NCBI RefSeq assembly: GCF_000282055.1
Contig: NZ_AKJZ01000010.1
Location: forward strand, 1 to 64,000
Direction of reading: 5' to 3'
Source: Flavobacterium sp. CF136
GTDB lineage: Bacteria; Bacteroidota; Bacteroidia; Flavobacteriales; Flavobacteriaceae
DNA: 64,000 bases
Below are positions 35,758-46,198 of this stretch, piece by piece (position 1 is the stretch's first letter; the number at the start of each line of letters is the position of its first letter). Position numbers and translations under genes: made by a program. The notes under the pieces are model-generated. The model saw nothing but the letters and a program-made list of their open reading frames with translations. It was not told the DNA's origin and ran no database searches.

Positions 35758-38733
35758 ATGAAAACAATTTCCAAAAAGTTGTTATTTTTATTCCTGCTGT
35801 TACCATTTTGTATGCTTGCTCAGAGCACTTTAAACGGTACTGTTGTCGATAAAGCAACGGGACAACCAATCCCGGGAGTAAATATAAATGTACAAGGTGC
35901 TCCCGGAGGGACATCGACAGGTTTTGACGGTAATTTTCAGCTGTCTAATGTAAGAAATGGAAACAAAATTACGGTTTCTTTTATTGGATACAAAACCGCT
36001 ACCGTTGATTATAATGGTCAAAAAACACTAAATATTTCACTGGAAGAAGATACTAATCAACTTAAAGAGGTTGTGGTACAGGTAGGTTACGGTACCGTTA
36101 AGAAAAAAGACGCAACGGGTTCTGTATCGCAAATCTCTTCAAAAGAATTTAATAAAGGAATTAATGTAACTCCCGAAAGTTTAATCAGCGGCCGTATTTC
36201 GGGTGTTAACGTAACAGGAGGAGGTGCTCCGGGAGCAAAAGCGGATATCCGAATTCGTGGAGGGTCATCTTTAAATGCTTCTAATGAGCCGTTAATCGTT
36301 TTAGACGGACTTCCTCTAAGCAACGCGGTTCCGAGTGGAGCTACAAGTATTTTATCTACAATTGATCCTAATGATATTGAATCTTTTACGGTTCTTAAAG
36401 ATGCATCTGCTGCTGCAATTTACGGATCAAGAGCAGCAAATGGTGTAATCGTTATTACAACTAAAAAAGGAACAAAAGGAGCTGTAAAAGTAAATTTCAG
36501 TTCTCAGGTTGGTATCAATACAGTAGCAAATACAGTTGATGTAATGAGTGCAGATCAATTTCGTGAATTAGTAAATACCAAAGGATCAGCGGCTCAAAAA
36601 GCTTTGTTGGGTACTGCAAATACAAATTGGCAGGATGAAATTTTTCACACAGCGCTTACAACTAACAATAATATTTCTGTAAGTGGTTCATTGTTTAATA
36701 AATTGCCTGTTAGATTATCTGTCGGTAACGTTGATAATCCGGGAATTCTAAGAAATACTTCTTTTGAAAGAACTACGACATCGATATCATTAAACCCGGT
36801 TTTATTTGATAACCATTTAAAAATTGATATTAGCGGGAATTTATCATTTGGGAAAAATCAATTTCAGGATGAAGGTCCGGTAATCAGCAGTGCAATCGGA
36901 TTTGATCCAACGCAGCCGGTTTACGAAGCGGGTTCCCGTTATGGAGGATATTTTGAATGGTTGGAGCCTACAGGTAACTTACCATTATTACCGGCAAGAA
37001 ACCCTGTTGCAAGATTAAATCAGGATGAGCGCAGAGCTACTTCGACAAGAAAATGGGGAAATATCAGACTGGACTATAAGTTTCATTTCTTTGAAGATTT
37101 GAGAGCTGTTGTTGAGGCAGGTATTGATAGATTTGATAGCAGTGGATACACTCAGGTAAGTACTCAAAGCGTTTTAGGATATCAGCCAAAACCATTTAGT
37201 GATCCTGGTTATGTGAATTTAGGAAACTATAGCAGCTATACAGATATGCTGCAAAATAAAAACTTAAATGCTTATTTTAATTATACTAAAGATTTAGGAA
37301 AAATTAAAATTGATGCAACTACAGGTTATAACTACCAGTTATTTCAAAAAGAAAAATACTCATCAGGAGAAACCAGACAGCCAAACCCTAATGAAGATAT
37401 TGCTACTGATCCGGATATCAACTTACAATCTTTCTTTGGACGTTTGAATTTAGGTTATGACAGTAAATATTTATTGACTTTAAATTATAGAAGAGACGGA
37501 ACTTCTCGTTTTTCTGAAGATAACAGATGGGGGAATTTTGCCGGAGGTGCTTTTGCCTGGAATGTTACTGAAGAAGAATTTTTAAAAGACAACGCAACTC
37601 TTTCAACTTTAAAATTAAGAGTTGGATACGGTACTACCGGCCAACAAGATATTACGGCGCAGTATGACTATTTACGTCGGGTAACTTTAGGAACAATTAA
37701 TTCGCAATACATTTTTGGTAATACTATTTATACAACAGCCAGACCAGAAGGATATAACGAAAATATCAAATGGGAAGAATTAGCTGAGATGAACGTAGGC
37801 ATTGATTACGGATTTTTTAATGACAGGATTACAGGAACGATTAATTATTTTGATAAAAAATCAACTGATTTATTAGCAGATATTGCAGTTCCTGATGGAG
37901 CAAATATTAGAAATCAAGGTTTTTTTAACATTGGTAGTGTAAGAACAAAAGGGGTTGAGTTTAGTATTCAGTCTGATATCGTTAAAAATGATAACCTGAC
38001 CTGGAATGTAGCTTTTAATACTACTTATGTTGATCAAAAGATTTCTGAGTTGGGAATTACTGTTCCGGGTTTTCAAGGTTATTTGGCAGGAGATAATATA
38101 GCCGGTGGAAATGGAAATAAAATCCAGATTAATTCAGTAGGGTTTACACCAAACTCATTTTTTGTATTTGAGCAATTGTACGATGCTGACAAAAGACCAA
38201 TTGCCGGCGCTTATGCTGATAGAAATGGAGACGGAAAAATTGATGCAGGTGATCGTTACAGATACCATAAACCAGCACCGGATTATACTTTTGGTCTATT
38301 TTCTACTTTAAACTACAAAAAGTTTGATTTTACAATGAACTGGAGAGCAAGTTTAGGAAATTATATTTTTGATAACGTAAGTTCTAATTATGGATATTCT
38401 GATGCAGGCTTAAGAAGACAAACAGATTTGTCTAATGTGAGTTCAGATTATTATAACACTGGTTTCACTTTTGAAGATAATGGGACACAACGTTATTTGT
38501 CTAACTATTTTGTGAAAGATGCTTCTTTTATAAAATTAGATAATGTTACACTTGGATATACTTTTGATAAAACGTTATTAAAAGCAGCATCTCTAAGATT
38601 TACAGCTGGAGTTCAAAATGTTTTTGTACTTACGAAATACGGTGGTTTAGATCCGGAGAAATTTAATGGAATTGACAATAATGTTTACCCAAGAGCCAGA
38701 ACTTTCTTGTTTGGAGTAAATGCAAATTTCTAA
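35758..38733 (+). CDS. susC: SusC/RagA-family TonB-linked outer-membrane transporter
   Basis: This 991-aa protein has a signal peptide (1-21, ending CMLAQ) and a CarboxypepD_reg-like domain (about 24-100, LNGTVVDKATGQPIPGVNI). The SusC signature IRIRGGSSLNASNEPLIVLDG lies in the plug (about 165-190), with the plug ending AAIYGSRAANGVIVITTKKG. A 22-strand barrel follows. It imports maltodextrins across the outer membrane with the SusD-like partner encoded 33 bases downstream. It is the first gene of the plus-strand arm of the locus. Confidence 0.97.
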   Translation: MKTISKKLLFLFLLLPFCMLAQSTLNGTVVDKATGQPIPGVNINVQGAPGGTSTGFDGNFQLSNVRNGNKITVSFIGYKTATVDYNGQKTLNISLEEDTNQLKEVVVQVGYGTVKKKDATGSVSQISSKEFNKGINVTPESLISGRISGVNVTGGGAPGAKADIRIRGGSSLNASNEPLIVLDGLPLSNAVPSGATSILSTIDPNDIESFTVLKDASAAAIYGSRAANGVIVITTKKGTKGAVKVNFSSQVGINTVANTVDVMSADQFRELVNTKGSAAQKALLGTANTNWQDEIFHTALTTNNNISVSGSLFNKLPVRLSVGNVDNPGILRNTSFERTTTSISLNPVLFDNHLKIDISGNLSFGKNQFQDEGPVISSAIGFDPTQPVYEAGSRYGGYFEWLEPTGNLPLLPARNPVARLNQDERRATSTRKWGNIRLDYKFHFFEDLRAVVEAGIDRFDSSGYTQVSTQSVLGYQPKPFSDPGYVNLGNYSSYTDMLQNKNLNAYFNYTKDLGKIKIDATTGYNYQLFQKEKYSSGETRQPNPNEDIATDPDINLQSFFGRLNLGYDSKYLLTLNYRRDGTSRFSEDNRWGNFAGGAFAWNVTEEEFLKDNATLSTLKLRVGYGTTGQQDITAQYDYLRRVTLGTINSQYIFGNTIYTTARPEGYNENIKWEELAEMNVGIDYGFFNDRITGTINYFDKKSTDLLADIAVPDGANIRNQGFFNIGSVRTKGVEFSIQSDIVKNDNLTWNVAFNTTYVDQKISELGITVPGFQGYLAGDNIAGGNGNKIQINSVGFTPNSFFVFEQLYDADKRPIAGAYADRNGDGKIDAGDRYRYHKPAPDYTFGLFSTLNYKKFDFTMNWRASLGNYIFDNVSSNYGYSDAGLRRQTDLSNVSSDYYNTGFTFEDNGTQRYLSNYFVKDASFIKLDNVTLGYTFDKTLLKAASLRFTAGVQNVFVLTKYGGLDPEKFNGIDNNVYPRARTFLFGVNANF

Positions 38734-38766
38734 TAAGGCACTTAAAACAATTTAAAAATAAACAAA

Positions 38767-40374
38767 ATGAAAATATCATTTAAATATATATCTTATTTTC
38801 TCCTATTTATTTTAGGATTAAGTATGACGCTTACTTCATGTACGAGCGATCTGGATGTTACGCCAGGTGATGATGATGAATTTTTATCTGAAACTTTTTT
38901 CCAGGATCCAGCATCATACAAAGAAGTATTGGCAAAATTATATGCAGGTTTGTATGTAGGAGGTAATGATGGCGACGGTTCTGCAGATATTGCCGGACTT
39001 GGAGGTGATTTTAGCAGTTATTTACGTTTGCTTTTTGTAACACAGGAGTTTACAACAGATGAAGCTATTATTGCCTGGGCCGATGGTACTTTGCCAACAT
39101 TAAATGCTCAGACCTGGTCGCCTGCAAATGAATTTTTGGAAGGGACATTCTCCAGAGCGTTTTATCACATTAGTGTAGCAAATGAGTTTTTAAGACAAAC
39201 TACTGATGAGAAACTAACTGCCAGAGGTGTGGATGCAAATTTGAAAGCTGAAATTGCCACTTTTAGGGCAGAGGCTCGTTTTATGAGAGCTTTCTCCTAT
39301 TACAACTTAATGGATTTATTTGGAAATGTGCCAATCACTACAGAAAATGATCCTGTGGGATTCTTTTATCCGGTACAAAAATCAAGAGCAGAAGTTTTTG
39401 CTTATGTAGAATCTGAATTAAAGGATTTAGACAATAGTTTAGCTGCCTCAAAAACAAACGAGTATGGGAGGGTAGACAAAACTGCCGCTAAATTTTTATT
39501 GGCACAAATTTATCTAAATTCTAAAGTATATACAGGAGTAGAAAGAAATAACGAAGCTGCTACATTGTGTAATGAAATCATTACTGGTTCAGGATATACT
39601 TTTGCAGAAGTTCCTTACAGTTATTTATTCTCTGCGGATAATGACAGAAATGGTGCTCAAACTGAAGTTATTTTTCCAATTATAGGCGATGGTAATGCTA
39701 TCAGAGCTATAGGAGGAGGAATGAGTTTTATCATGCACGCTTCTATTGGAGGTAGTATGGATGCAGCATCCAGAGGTATGGACGGTGGATGGCAAGGTAT
39801 TAGAACTCGTAGAGAGTTTGTAAATCTTTTTCCTGACGAAAATGCAATTGCAGATAAAAGAGGAACATTTTATACCAACGGTCAATCAAAAGACATTAAA
39901 AATGTTGGAACTTTTACAGACGGTTATGCTGTAACGAAATACATCAATAAAAATTCTGATGGTTCTGCAGCTCAAAGAAATGATATCCCGGATATCGATT
40001 TCCCAATGTTCAGATTAACTGATGTTTATTTGATGTATGCTGAGGCAACTTTAAGAGGAGCTACAACAGGAAATATTGGAACAGCTTTAGGTTATGTGAA
40101 CAAAATCAGAACCAGGGCAAATGCAGCAACTATTGGGACTGCACAACTAACGCTTGATTTTATTTTAGACGAAAGAGGAAGAGAATTATTCTGGGAATGT
40201 CACAGAAGAACTGATTTGATTCGTTTTGGAAAATTTACAGGAGGATCAAAAATCTGGCAGTGGAAAGGTGGTTCTATAAATGGTAGCGCTACCGACTCAT
40301 ACAGAGACTTAATGCCTATTCCTGCAAGAAATATTCAGGCAAACCCGACTTTAAAACAAAATACCGGATACTAA
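38767..40374 (+). CDS. susD: SusD/RagB-family starch-binding surface lipoprotein
   Basis: This 535-aa lipoprotein has signal sequence 1-24 and lipobox Cys25 (TLTSC), followed by an acidic stretch (DLDVTPGDDDE) consistent with export to the cell surface. The TPR-rich SusD fold is evident in EIATFRAEARFMRAFSYYNL and VNKIRTRANAA, with the C-terminal DERGRELFWECHRRTDLIRF. It forms the lid on the SusC pore and binds glycan. It lies directly between susC and susE-like genes. Confidence 0.96.
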   Translation: MKISFKYISYFLLFILGLSMTLTSCTSDLDVTPGDDDEFLSETFFQDPASYKEVLAKLYAGLYVGGNDGDGSADIAGLGGDFSSYLRLLFVTQEFTTDEAIIAWADGTLPTLNAQTWSPANEFLEGTFSRAFYHISVANEFLRQTTDEKLTARGVDANLKAEIATFRAEARFMRAFSYYNLMDLFGNVPITTENDPVGFFYPVQKSRAEVFAYVESELKDLDNSLAASKTNEYGRVDKTAAKFLLAQIYLNSKVYTGVERNNEAATLCNEIITGSGYTFAEVPYSYLFSADNDRNGAQTEVIFPIIGDGNAIRAIGGGMSFIMHASIGGSMDAASRGMDGGWQGIRTRREFVNLFPDENAIADKRGTFYTNGQSKDIKNVGTFTDGYAVTKYINKNSDGSAAQRNDIPDIDFPMFRLTDVYLMYAEATLRGATTGNIGTALGYVNKIRTRANAATIGTAQLTLDFILDERGRELFWECHRRTDLIRFGKFTGGSKIWQWKGGSINGSATDSYRDLMPIPARNIQANPTLKQNTGY

Positions 40375-40396
40375 CTAATCTTATAAATTAATAAAA

Positions 40397-41212
40397 ATGA
40401 AAAATATATATAAAATTTTAATCGCATTCATTGGTGTACTGGCAGTATCATGTAATGCAGATGATGTAGAAGACAGACCAGTTATTGAAGCAGCAACTGC
40501 TCCAGTGTTATTAACGCCAAAATCTGATTTTAGTATTGTTCTTTCTAAAGAAACAGAAAATAATATTGCTACAACCGTAGTTTGGGATGACGCTCAATAT
40601 GAAGGAACAGAAACTGTTGTAAATTATGTTATCGAAGTTGGTAAAGCAGGAACTAATTTTGCTTCACCGGTCGTAGTATCAAATACAACTGCAAGATTTA
40701 AAGCTTTAACGGTAGCTGAACTAAATTCAGCATTAGTTAATGGAGGTTTTGTTGAAAAGCAAGAAAATAAAGTAGACATCCGTATTAAATCGGTTGTAGG
40801 AGCTTCAGGTTTGCCTCAATATTCTAATATTTATACATTCACGGCTACTCCTTACCACGTTCCTTTAGCTACTTCTCACTGGTTGGTAGGAGCTGCAACT
40901 CCGGGAGGATGGACATGGGCAGGCGATGCTGAAACAGAATTTCCTTTAGTTATTGGTCAGACAAATATTTACCAGGTAACTGTTGTTCTTAAAAGTGGAG
41001 AAGCTTTCAGAGAGTTTTTAGGAAATAACTTTACAGGTGATGGTAACTGGGATGCCAGTCATAATTATACTTATTATTCAGGATTGGGTTATACTATTGA
41101 TTCAGAATTGGTAAATGCTGGCGATGGCGACAGCAATTTCAAATATACAGGACCAACAGGATCCAGAGTTTTGAAAATTGACAATGTTGCAAAAACAATC
41201 ACATTAGACTAA
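40397..41212 (+). CDS. SusE/SusF-type starch-binding surface lipoprotein
   Basis: This 271-aa lipoprotein has lipobox Cys19 (AVSC), followed by NADDVED, an acidic surface-export signal. The N-terminal immunoglobulin-like SusE domain is about 25-150 (PVLLTPKSDFSIVLSKE). The C-terminal starch-binding module is about 160-271, with aromatic residues in HWLVGAATPGGWTWAGDAE. With one carbohydrate module it is shorter than B. thetaiotaomicron SusE or SusF, which have two or three. A hairpin terminator follows at 41234-41260, before the amylase gene. Confidence 0.9.
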   Translation: MKNIYKILIAFIGVLAVSCNADDVEDRPVIEAATAPVLLTPKSDFSIVLSKETENNIATTVVWDDAQYEGTETVVNYVIEVGKAGTNFASPVVVSNTTARFKALTVAELNSALVNGGFVEKQENKVDIRIKSVVGASGLPQYSNIYTFTATPYHVPLATSHWLVGAATPGGWTWAGDAETEFPLVIGQTNIYQVTVVLKSGEAFREFLGNNFTGDGNWDASHNYTYYSGLGYTIDSELVNAGDGDSNFKYTGPTGSRVLKIDNVAKTITLD

Positions 41213-41233
41213 TTTTTTAAGTTCCAATAAATT

Positions 41234-41260
41234 AAAGGCTATCTGCGGATAGCCTTTTTT
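41234..41260 (+). terminator. Terminator between susE-like gene and amylase
   Basis: AAAGGCTATC and GATAGCCTTT (41248-41257) form a 10-bp stem with a four-base TGCG loop and a T run, 18 bases before the amylase ATG. It probably lowers, but may not abolish, amylase transcription from the sus promoter. Confidence 0.85.
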
Positions 41261-41277
41261 AATAACTAAACGAAACT

Positions 41278-44151
41278 ATGAAAAAATCATTACTCTTAAT
41301 TTTTAGTTTATTTACGGTAATTGTTTTTGCACAGCAACAAACCGTCACATATTCCGTAAGTCCGGCTACTTTTGAAGAAACTGATGCCGTAACCATAACA
41401 ATTAACGGAAACAGCATCAATGAAACTACATGGGGAATTATTGGAACTCATGAATTGTATTTATGGGCATGGGCTTTTGATACCAATGACACTACTGCAA
41501 AAGGAACACCAAACAACGGTACGTGGACAGCTTCCAGCGCAGCGAGTATATTTACATACAACGCAGGAACAGATACCTATACAAAAACCATAACACCGGC
41601 TACTTATTACAATGCAACCGGAATTGGCAGAATTGGTTTTTTGGTTAAAACAAAAGACGGAACCGGAGATAAAAAATCACAGGATATTTTAGCCGAAGTA
41701 GGTACTTTTCAGGTTGCACTTACTTCTCCTATAGAAAACAGCACTGCAATTTTAGCATCAGGTTCTAATTTTAATATTGTTGCCACAAATACAAATGGTG
41801 TTGCCGGTTATGTTTTAAAATCAAACGGAAATACTATCAATACCAATACAAGTACTGTGAGCTATTCATTTAATCACACCAATATAACGACTAATCAGAG
41901 TTACGAATTATTGGTGACACAAGGAGCGACAACAATCTCTAAAAAGTTTTCGGTTGTGGTAAATCCAAATACAGTTTCAGAGGCTATGCCAGCAGGTTTG
42001 GTTGATGGAATTAATTATAATTCAGCAGATTTTACCAAAGCCACTTTAGTTTTGGATGCGCCTTTAAAAGATTTTGTTTACGTTGCAGGAAGTTTTAATA
42101 ATTGGCAGCCTACATCGGCATTTGCCATGAAAAAAGACCCAATTTCAGGAAAATTTTGGTTAGAATTATCGGGCCTGGTTTTAGGAGTGAATAATACTTA
42201 TCAATATTGGGTAGGAGATGCGACACCATTAGTAAATTCGCCTTCATTGGTTAAAACAGCCGATCCTTATTCTACGTTGGTTTTATCTCCTTATGATGAT
42301 GCTTCGATTCCAGCGATAAATTATCCAAATATGCCGGTTTATCCATCAGGACAGCAATTTGAAGTAACCGTTTTAAAAACCGGACAAACATCGTATAACT
42401 GGCAGGTAACCAATTTTACAAAACCCGAAAAAGATAAATTAGTTGTGTATGAAGTTTTGGTTCGTGATTTTGATGCAAACAGAAATTACCAAAGTTTAAT
42501 TGACAGAATCGATTATTTTAAAAATCTTAAAATTAATGCTATCGAATTAATGCCTGTAATGGAATTTGAAGGCAATGAGAGTTGGGGTTATAATACTTCT
42601 TTTCATATGGCTTTGGATAAATTTTATGGCAGTTCTGATAAATTAAAAGAACTCATCGATTTATGTCACCAAAACGGAATTGCAGTTATTCTGGATGTGG
42701 CTTTGAATCACGCTTTTGGAAGAAATCCGATGGTGAGAATGTGGATGAATGATCCTGACGGAGATGGTTTTGGATCGCCAACTACTGAAAATCCTTATTT
42801 TAATACCGTTGCAAAACACAGTTATAGCGTTGGTGAAGATTTTAACCACCAGTCTCTTAAAACTCAAAATTATGTAAAACGTGTAATCAAACAATGGGTT
42901 GAGGAGTATAAAATTGACGGTTTACGTTGGGATTTAACCAAAGGATTTACTCAAAATTGCACTGCTTCAGATGAAAGTTGTACTAATGCTTATCAACAGG
43001 ACAGAGTTGATGTTTTGAAATCGTATGCAGATTATTCATGGAGTTTAGACGCTACACATTATACTATTTTTGAACATTTAGGGACTGATTTAGAAGAGCA
43101 GCAATGGGCAAATTATAAAATTACCGAATCGCCAAGCAAAGGAATCATGATGTGGGGTAATATGAATGCTGCTTATAATGAGTTGTCTATGGGATATACA
43201 AGTAATATTTCGAGAATGACGGGTTCAAGTCACGGTTTTACTACAAATAGGTTAATGGGTTATGCAGAAAGTCATGACGAAGAACGCCTGATGTATAAAA
43301 ATATTCAATACGGAAATTCGGCAAATTCAGCACATAATGTAAAAACATTAAGTACAGCTTTGTCAAGAATGTCAGCTATTGGAGCAGTTTCATTGTTAGT
43401 TCCCGGGCCAAAAATGATTTGGCATTTTGGAGACTTAGGTTGGGATTCTTCTATTTTTACTTGTAATAATGGAACCGTAAATGATGCTTCGGCGACTATT
43501 ACCGGAGATTGTAAATTAGACACTAAACCACAGCCTCAATGGACAGGAAGCTGGTTGTCAGATTCAGGCAGAAATAAAATTTACTACGATTGGGCCAAAA
43601 TGATTGCGTTAAAAACGAAAGAGCCTGTGTTTTTGGGAACAACAACAATGGCAAATACAAGTTCTTTGTATGCAAATATTAAAATTACGAATGCAAGTTT
43701 AGATTCAGGTCAACTTAAGGATGTATTGATTTTAGGCAACTTTAATGTAACCACACAGAACGTTGCAACAGGTTTTTCATATCCTGGAACGTGGTATAAT
43801 TTAATGGACAATACTACAATAAATGTTACAGATGTTAATGCTTTGATAAGTATTCCGGCAGGAGAATTTAGAGTTTACGGAAATAAGCAGGCTAGTTTGG
43901 CTATTGCCGATTTTGAAAAAGGAACTACAGTTAATTTGTATCCAAATCCTGTTTCAAATTATTTTACGCTGAACATTGCTTCTGTAAAAGTTGAAATTTA
44001 TGCTATCTCCGGTCAATTGGTAAAAAGTTTTACAACCAATGAGAATCCGGATTTTCAATTTGGCGTAAGCGATCTAAAATCGGGTTTATATATTGTAAAA
44101 GCACTGAATGCTAATAGCAAAATACAAGTAATGAAGTTTATTAAAGAATAG
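41278..44151 (+). CDS. Secreted GH13 alpha-amylase with T9SS sorting domain
   Basis: This 957-aa protein has a signal peptide (1-19), an N-terminal Bacteroidota-type beta-sandwich (about 22-145), a second beta domain (about 150-230) and a CBM48-like module (about 262-340, VAGSFNNWQPTS). The GH13 barrel has DVALNH (473-478), GLRWD with nucleophile Asp552, FEH with acid/base Glu599, and ESHDEER with Asp667. A type A T9SS C-terminal domain (about 880-957, VNLYPNPVSN to the terminal VMKFIKE) marks it for secretion or surface attachment. It makes maltodextrins for SusCD uptake. Confidence 0.95.
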   Translation: MKKSLLLIFSLFTVIVFAQQQTVTYSVSPATFEETDAVTITINGNSINETTWGIIGTHELYLWAWAFDTNDTTAKGTPNNGTWTASSAASIFTYNAGTDTYTKTITPATYYNATGIGRIGFLVKTKDGTGDKKSQDILAEVGTFQVALTSPIENSTAILASGSNFNIVATNTNGVAGYVLKSNGNTINTNTSTVSYSFNHTNITTNQSYELLVTQGATTISKKFSVVVNPNTVSEAMPAGLVDGINYNSADFTKATLVLDAPLKDFVYVAGSFNNWQPTSAFAMKKDPISGKFWLELSGLVLGVNNTYQYWVGDATPLVNSPSLVKTADPYSTLVLSPYDDASIPAINYPNMPVYPSGQQFEVTVLKTGQTSYNWQVTNFTKPEKDKLVVYEVLVRDFDANRNYQSLIDRIDYFKNLKINAIELMPVMEFEGNESWGYNTSFHMALDKFYGSSDKLKELIDLCHQNGIAVILDVALNHAFGRNPMVRMWMNDPDGDGFGSPTTENPYFNTVAKHSYSVGEDFNHQSLKTQNYVKRVIKQWVEEYKIDGLRWDLTKGFTQNCTASDESCTNAYQQDRVDVLKSYADYSWSLDATHYTIFEHLGTDLEEQQWANYKITESPSKGIMMWGNMNAAYNELSMGYTSNISRMTGSSHGFTTNRLMGYAESHDEERLMYKNIQYGNSANSAHNVKTLSTALSRMSAIGAVSLLVPGPKMIWHFGDLGWDSSIFTCNNGTVNDASATITGDCKLDTKPQPQWTGSWLSDSGRNKIYYDWAKMIALKTKEPVFLGTTTMANTSSLYANIKITNASLDSGQLKDVLILGNFNVTTQNVATGFSYPGTWYNLMDNTTINVTDVNALISIPAGEFRVYGNKQASLAIADFEKGTTVNLYPNPVSNYFTLNIASVKVEIYAISGQLVKSFTTNENPDFQFGVSDLKSGLYIVKALNANSKIQVMKFIKE

Positions 44152-44189
44152 ATTAACAGATTTTAAAATTTTGGTTTGGTTAGTAATGC

Positions 44190-44221
44190 AAAAGGGCTGT
44201 CTATTTCGAGACAGCCCTTTT
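44190..44221. terminator. Bidirectional terminator
   Basis: AAAAGGGCTGTCT and AGACAGCCCTTTT form a 13-bp stem with a 6-base loop between convergent genes. Confidence 0.9.
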
Positions 44222-44230
44222 ATTTATAAT

Positions 44231-44455
44231 TTATTTTTCTTTATCGTATTCTCCAATTAAAGCAAAATATCCAAACGTTCCCAATCCTAAAACAATTAAT
44301 GGAGTCAAGATGAACAGAATGATGATTCCGAATACTAAATCATCTTGTTTATCTGAAAGAAATTTTGGCAAACCAAATTCAAAAATGCAAAAATAAGCTG
44401 CGGCAATTGCCAGTACAATCCACAATATGCCTAATATTTTTTTAATTAGATTCAT
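44231..44455 (-). CDS. Small two-helix membrane protein next to MHS transporter
   Basis: This 74-aa protein has two membrane helices (about 5-25 and 42-65) joined by a short charged loop (SDKQDD). It starts 14 bases after the stop of the MFS gene, so the two are co-transcribed. It resembles the DUF6814-type proteins of flavobacteria by memory only. It may be an accessory subunit of the transporter (inference). Confidence 0.75.
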   Translation of the reverse strand: MNLIKKILGILWIVLAIAAAYFCIFEFGLPKFLSDKQDDLVFGIIILFILTPLIVLGLGTFGYFALIGEYDKEK

Positions 44456-44469
44456 AATCAGTATCTTAA

Positions 44470-45966
44470 TTAGAGGTGAGTAGTTTTATTTTTATTATCG
44501 ATATAGATCATTCCAATTACAAAACAGACAGAAGCTATTACGATTGGATACCAAAGACCGTCCAGATAAAAATCGGTTTTGCCGGAATCTTTAGCATGAG
44601 TTACAAAATAAGTAGAAATTGCAGGAAGCAAACCTCCAAAAATTCCGTTTCCAACATGGTAAGGCAGTGACATTGACGTATATCTGATTTTAACCGGAAA
44701 CATTTCAACTAAAAAGGCAGCAATTGGCCCGTAAACCATTGTAACAAATAAAACCTGTACAAATACTAAGAAAATTAAAGCCCATTCATCGTCTGAATTG
44801 ATTGTAATTGAAGTGGTAACCTGAGCTTCCTTTTTGGTTGCAAAAAGAGTTTTTTTCTCTACTGATACAGTTCCGTCGGTAAATTCTTTATAAGTAGTAT
44901 AAACAGAATCTTTCGTTTTGGTTAATTCATTTGTAATTTTTGTTTTTTCTGTAATTTCAGTTTTAAGATTGGTATCTGTTGTAGTGTACATTGCTTTATA
45001 AATAGGTCTGTAAAGCAAAATAGCAAGCAACATTCCGCCCATCATAATATATTTACGTCCAATTTTATCACTCAGCCATCCAAAGACAATAAAAAATGGA
45101 GTTCCTAACAAAAGAGCAATCCCTAATAAACTATCAACCTGTGAAGAATCGATATTCATTACGGTTTTCATGAAGCTCATGGCGTAAAATTGTCCGGTAT
45201 ACCAAACTACTCCCTGTCCCATGGTAGCTCCAAACAGAGCAAGTAAAACAAATTTTAAGTTATAACGATTACCAAAACTTTCTTTTAACGGATTTGTACT
45301 GGTTGTGCCTTCTTTTTTCGCTTTTGCAAACTCAGGAGACTCATCCATGTTTTTTCGGATCAGGTAAGAAACGCCTACCATTACTATTGAAACCCAAAAC
45401 GGAACACGCCATCCCCAAGTATCAAATTCTTCGCTCGAAAGAACAGTTTTTGTTGCCAAAATTACCATTAACGAAATAAATAAACCTACAGTTGCCGTGG
45501 TTTGAATCCATGATGTCCAATATCCTTTTTGTCCTGCAGGAGCATGTTCAGCTACATAAGTGGCCGCTCCGCCATATTCCCCTCCAAGAGCTAAACCTTG
45601 TAGCAAACGCAGGAGAAGAACCAATAAAGGAGCTAAAAAACCAATAGTTTCATAACTCGGAATACATCCTATTAAAAAAGTAGAACCTCCCATTAATAAT
45701 AAGGTAGCCATAAAAGTATATTTTCGGCCAATAATGTCACCAAGTCTTCCAAAAAATAAAGCCCCAAAAGGGCGGACTACAAATCCGGCAGCAAAAGTGG
45801 CTAAAGTAGACAGAAACGCGGCGGTGGGATTGTCACTTGGAAAAAATTTGGTTGAGATCACAACAGCTAAACTTCCAAAAATATAGAAATCATACCATTC
45901 AATCATTGTTCCCATTGAAGAGGCAGAAATCACTTTCCAAATGCCTTTTGTAGATGTTTTACTCAT
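44470..45966 (-). CDS. MFS transporter, metabolite:H+ symporter (MHS) group, with large loop
   Basis: This 498-aa inner-membrane protein starts with SSMGTMIEWYDFYIFGSLA, the MHS-family hallmark seen in ProP, KgtP and ShiA. It has RPFGALFFGRLGDIIGRKY between helices 2 and 3 and ALGGEYGGAATYVAEHAP in helix 5. Unlike the usual 430-450 residue members, it carries an extra stretch of roughly 70 Thr/Lys-rich residues (about 318-390) between helices 8 and 9, on the predicted outer face. The substrate is not clear; organic acids or compatible solutes are usual for the group. It is followed by a 74-aa membrane protein. Confidence 0.9.
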   Translation of the reverse strand: MSKTSTKGIWKVISASSMGTMIEWYDFYIFGSLAVVISTKFFPSDNPTAAFLSTLATFAAGFVVRPFGALFFGRLGDIIGRKYTFMATLLLMGGSTFLIGCIPSYETIGFLAPLLVLLLRLLQGLALGGEYGGAATYVAEHAPAGQKGYWTSWIQTTATVGLFISLMVILATKTVLSSEEFDTWGWRVPFWVSIVMVGVSYLIRKNMDESPEFAKAKKEGTTSTNPLKESFGNRYNLKFVLLALFGATMGQGVVWYTGQFYAMSFMKTVMNIDSSQVDSLLGIALLLGTPFFIVFGWLSDKIGRKYIMMGGMLLAILLYRPIYKAMYTTTDTNLKTEITEKTKITNELTKTKDSVYTTYKEFTDGTVSVEKKTLFATKKEAQVTTSITINSDDEWALIFLVFVQVLFVTMVYGPIAAFLVEMFPVKIRYTSMSLPYHVGNGIFGGLLPAISTYFVTHAKDSGKTDFYLDGLWYPIVIASVCFVIGMIYIDNKNKTTHL

Positions 45967-46171
45967 AAACTTGTTAATATGTCATTGATAATAAATAAAT
46001 ACTTAAAATATTTTTTTACGAATATAAAAGATATTTATTTATTCAATTGCTACTTTTTTAACAAATAGTGATTATTTATTGACAATTTGTTTTTTGAGTG
46101 AAATTTGGCTTCATTTTTTAAGGAAGAAAGAGAGATTTTGAAAATATTGGGAAGGAAGTTGATAAAAACAA

Positions 46172-46198
46172 AAAACCCGAATATTGCTATTCGGGTTT
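46172..46198 (-). terminator. Terminator of tRNA-Phe
   Basis: AACCCGAATA and its complement TATTCGGGTT form a stem, beginning directly after the encoded CCA end of the tRNA and followed on the minus strand by T residues. Confidence 0.85.
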
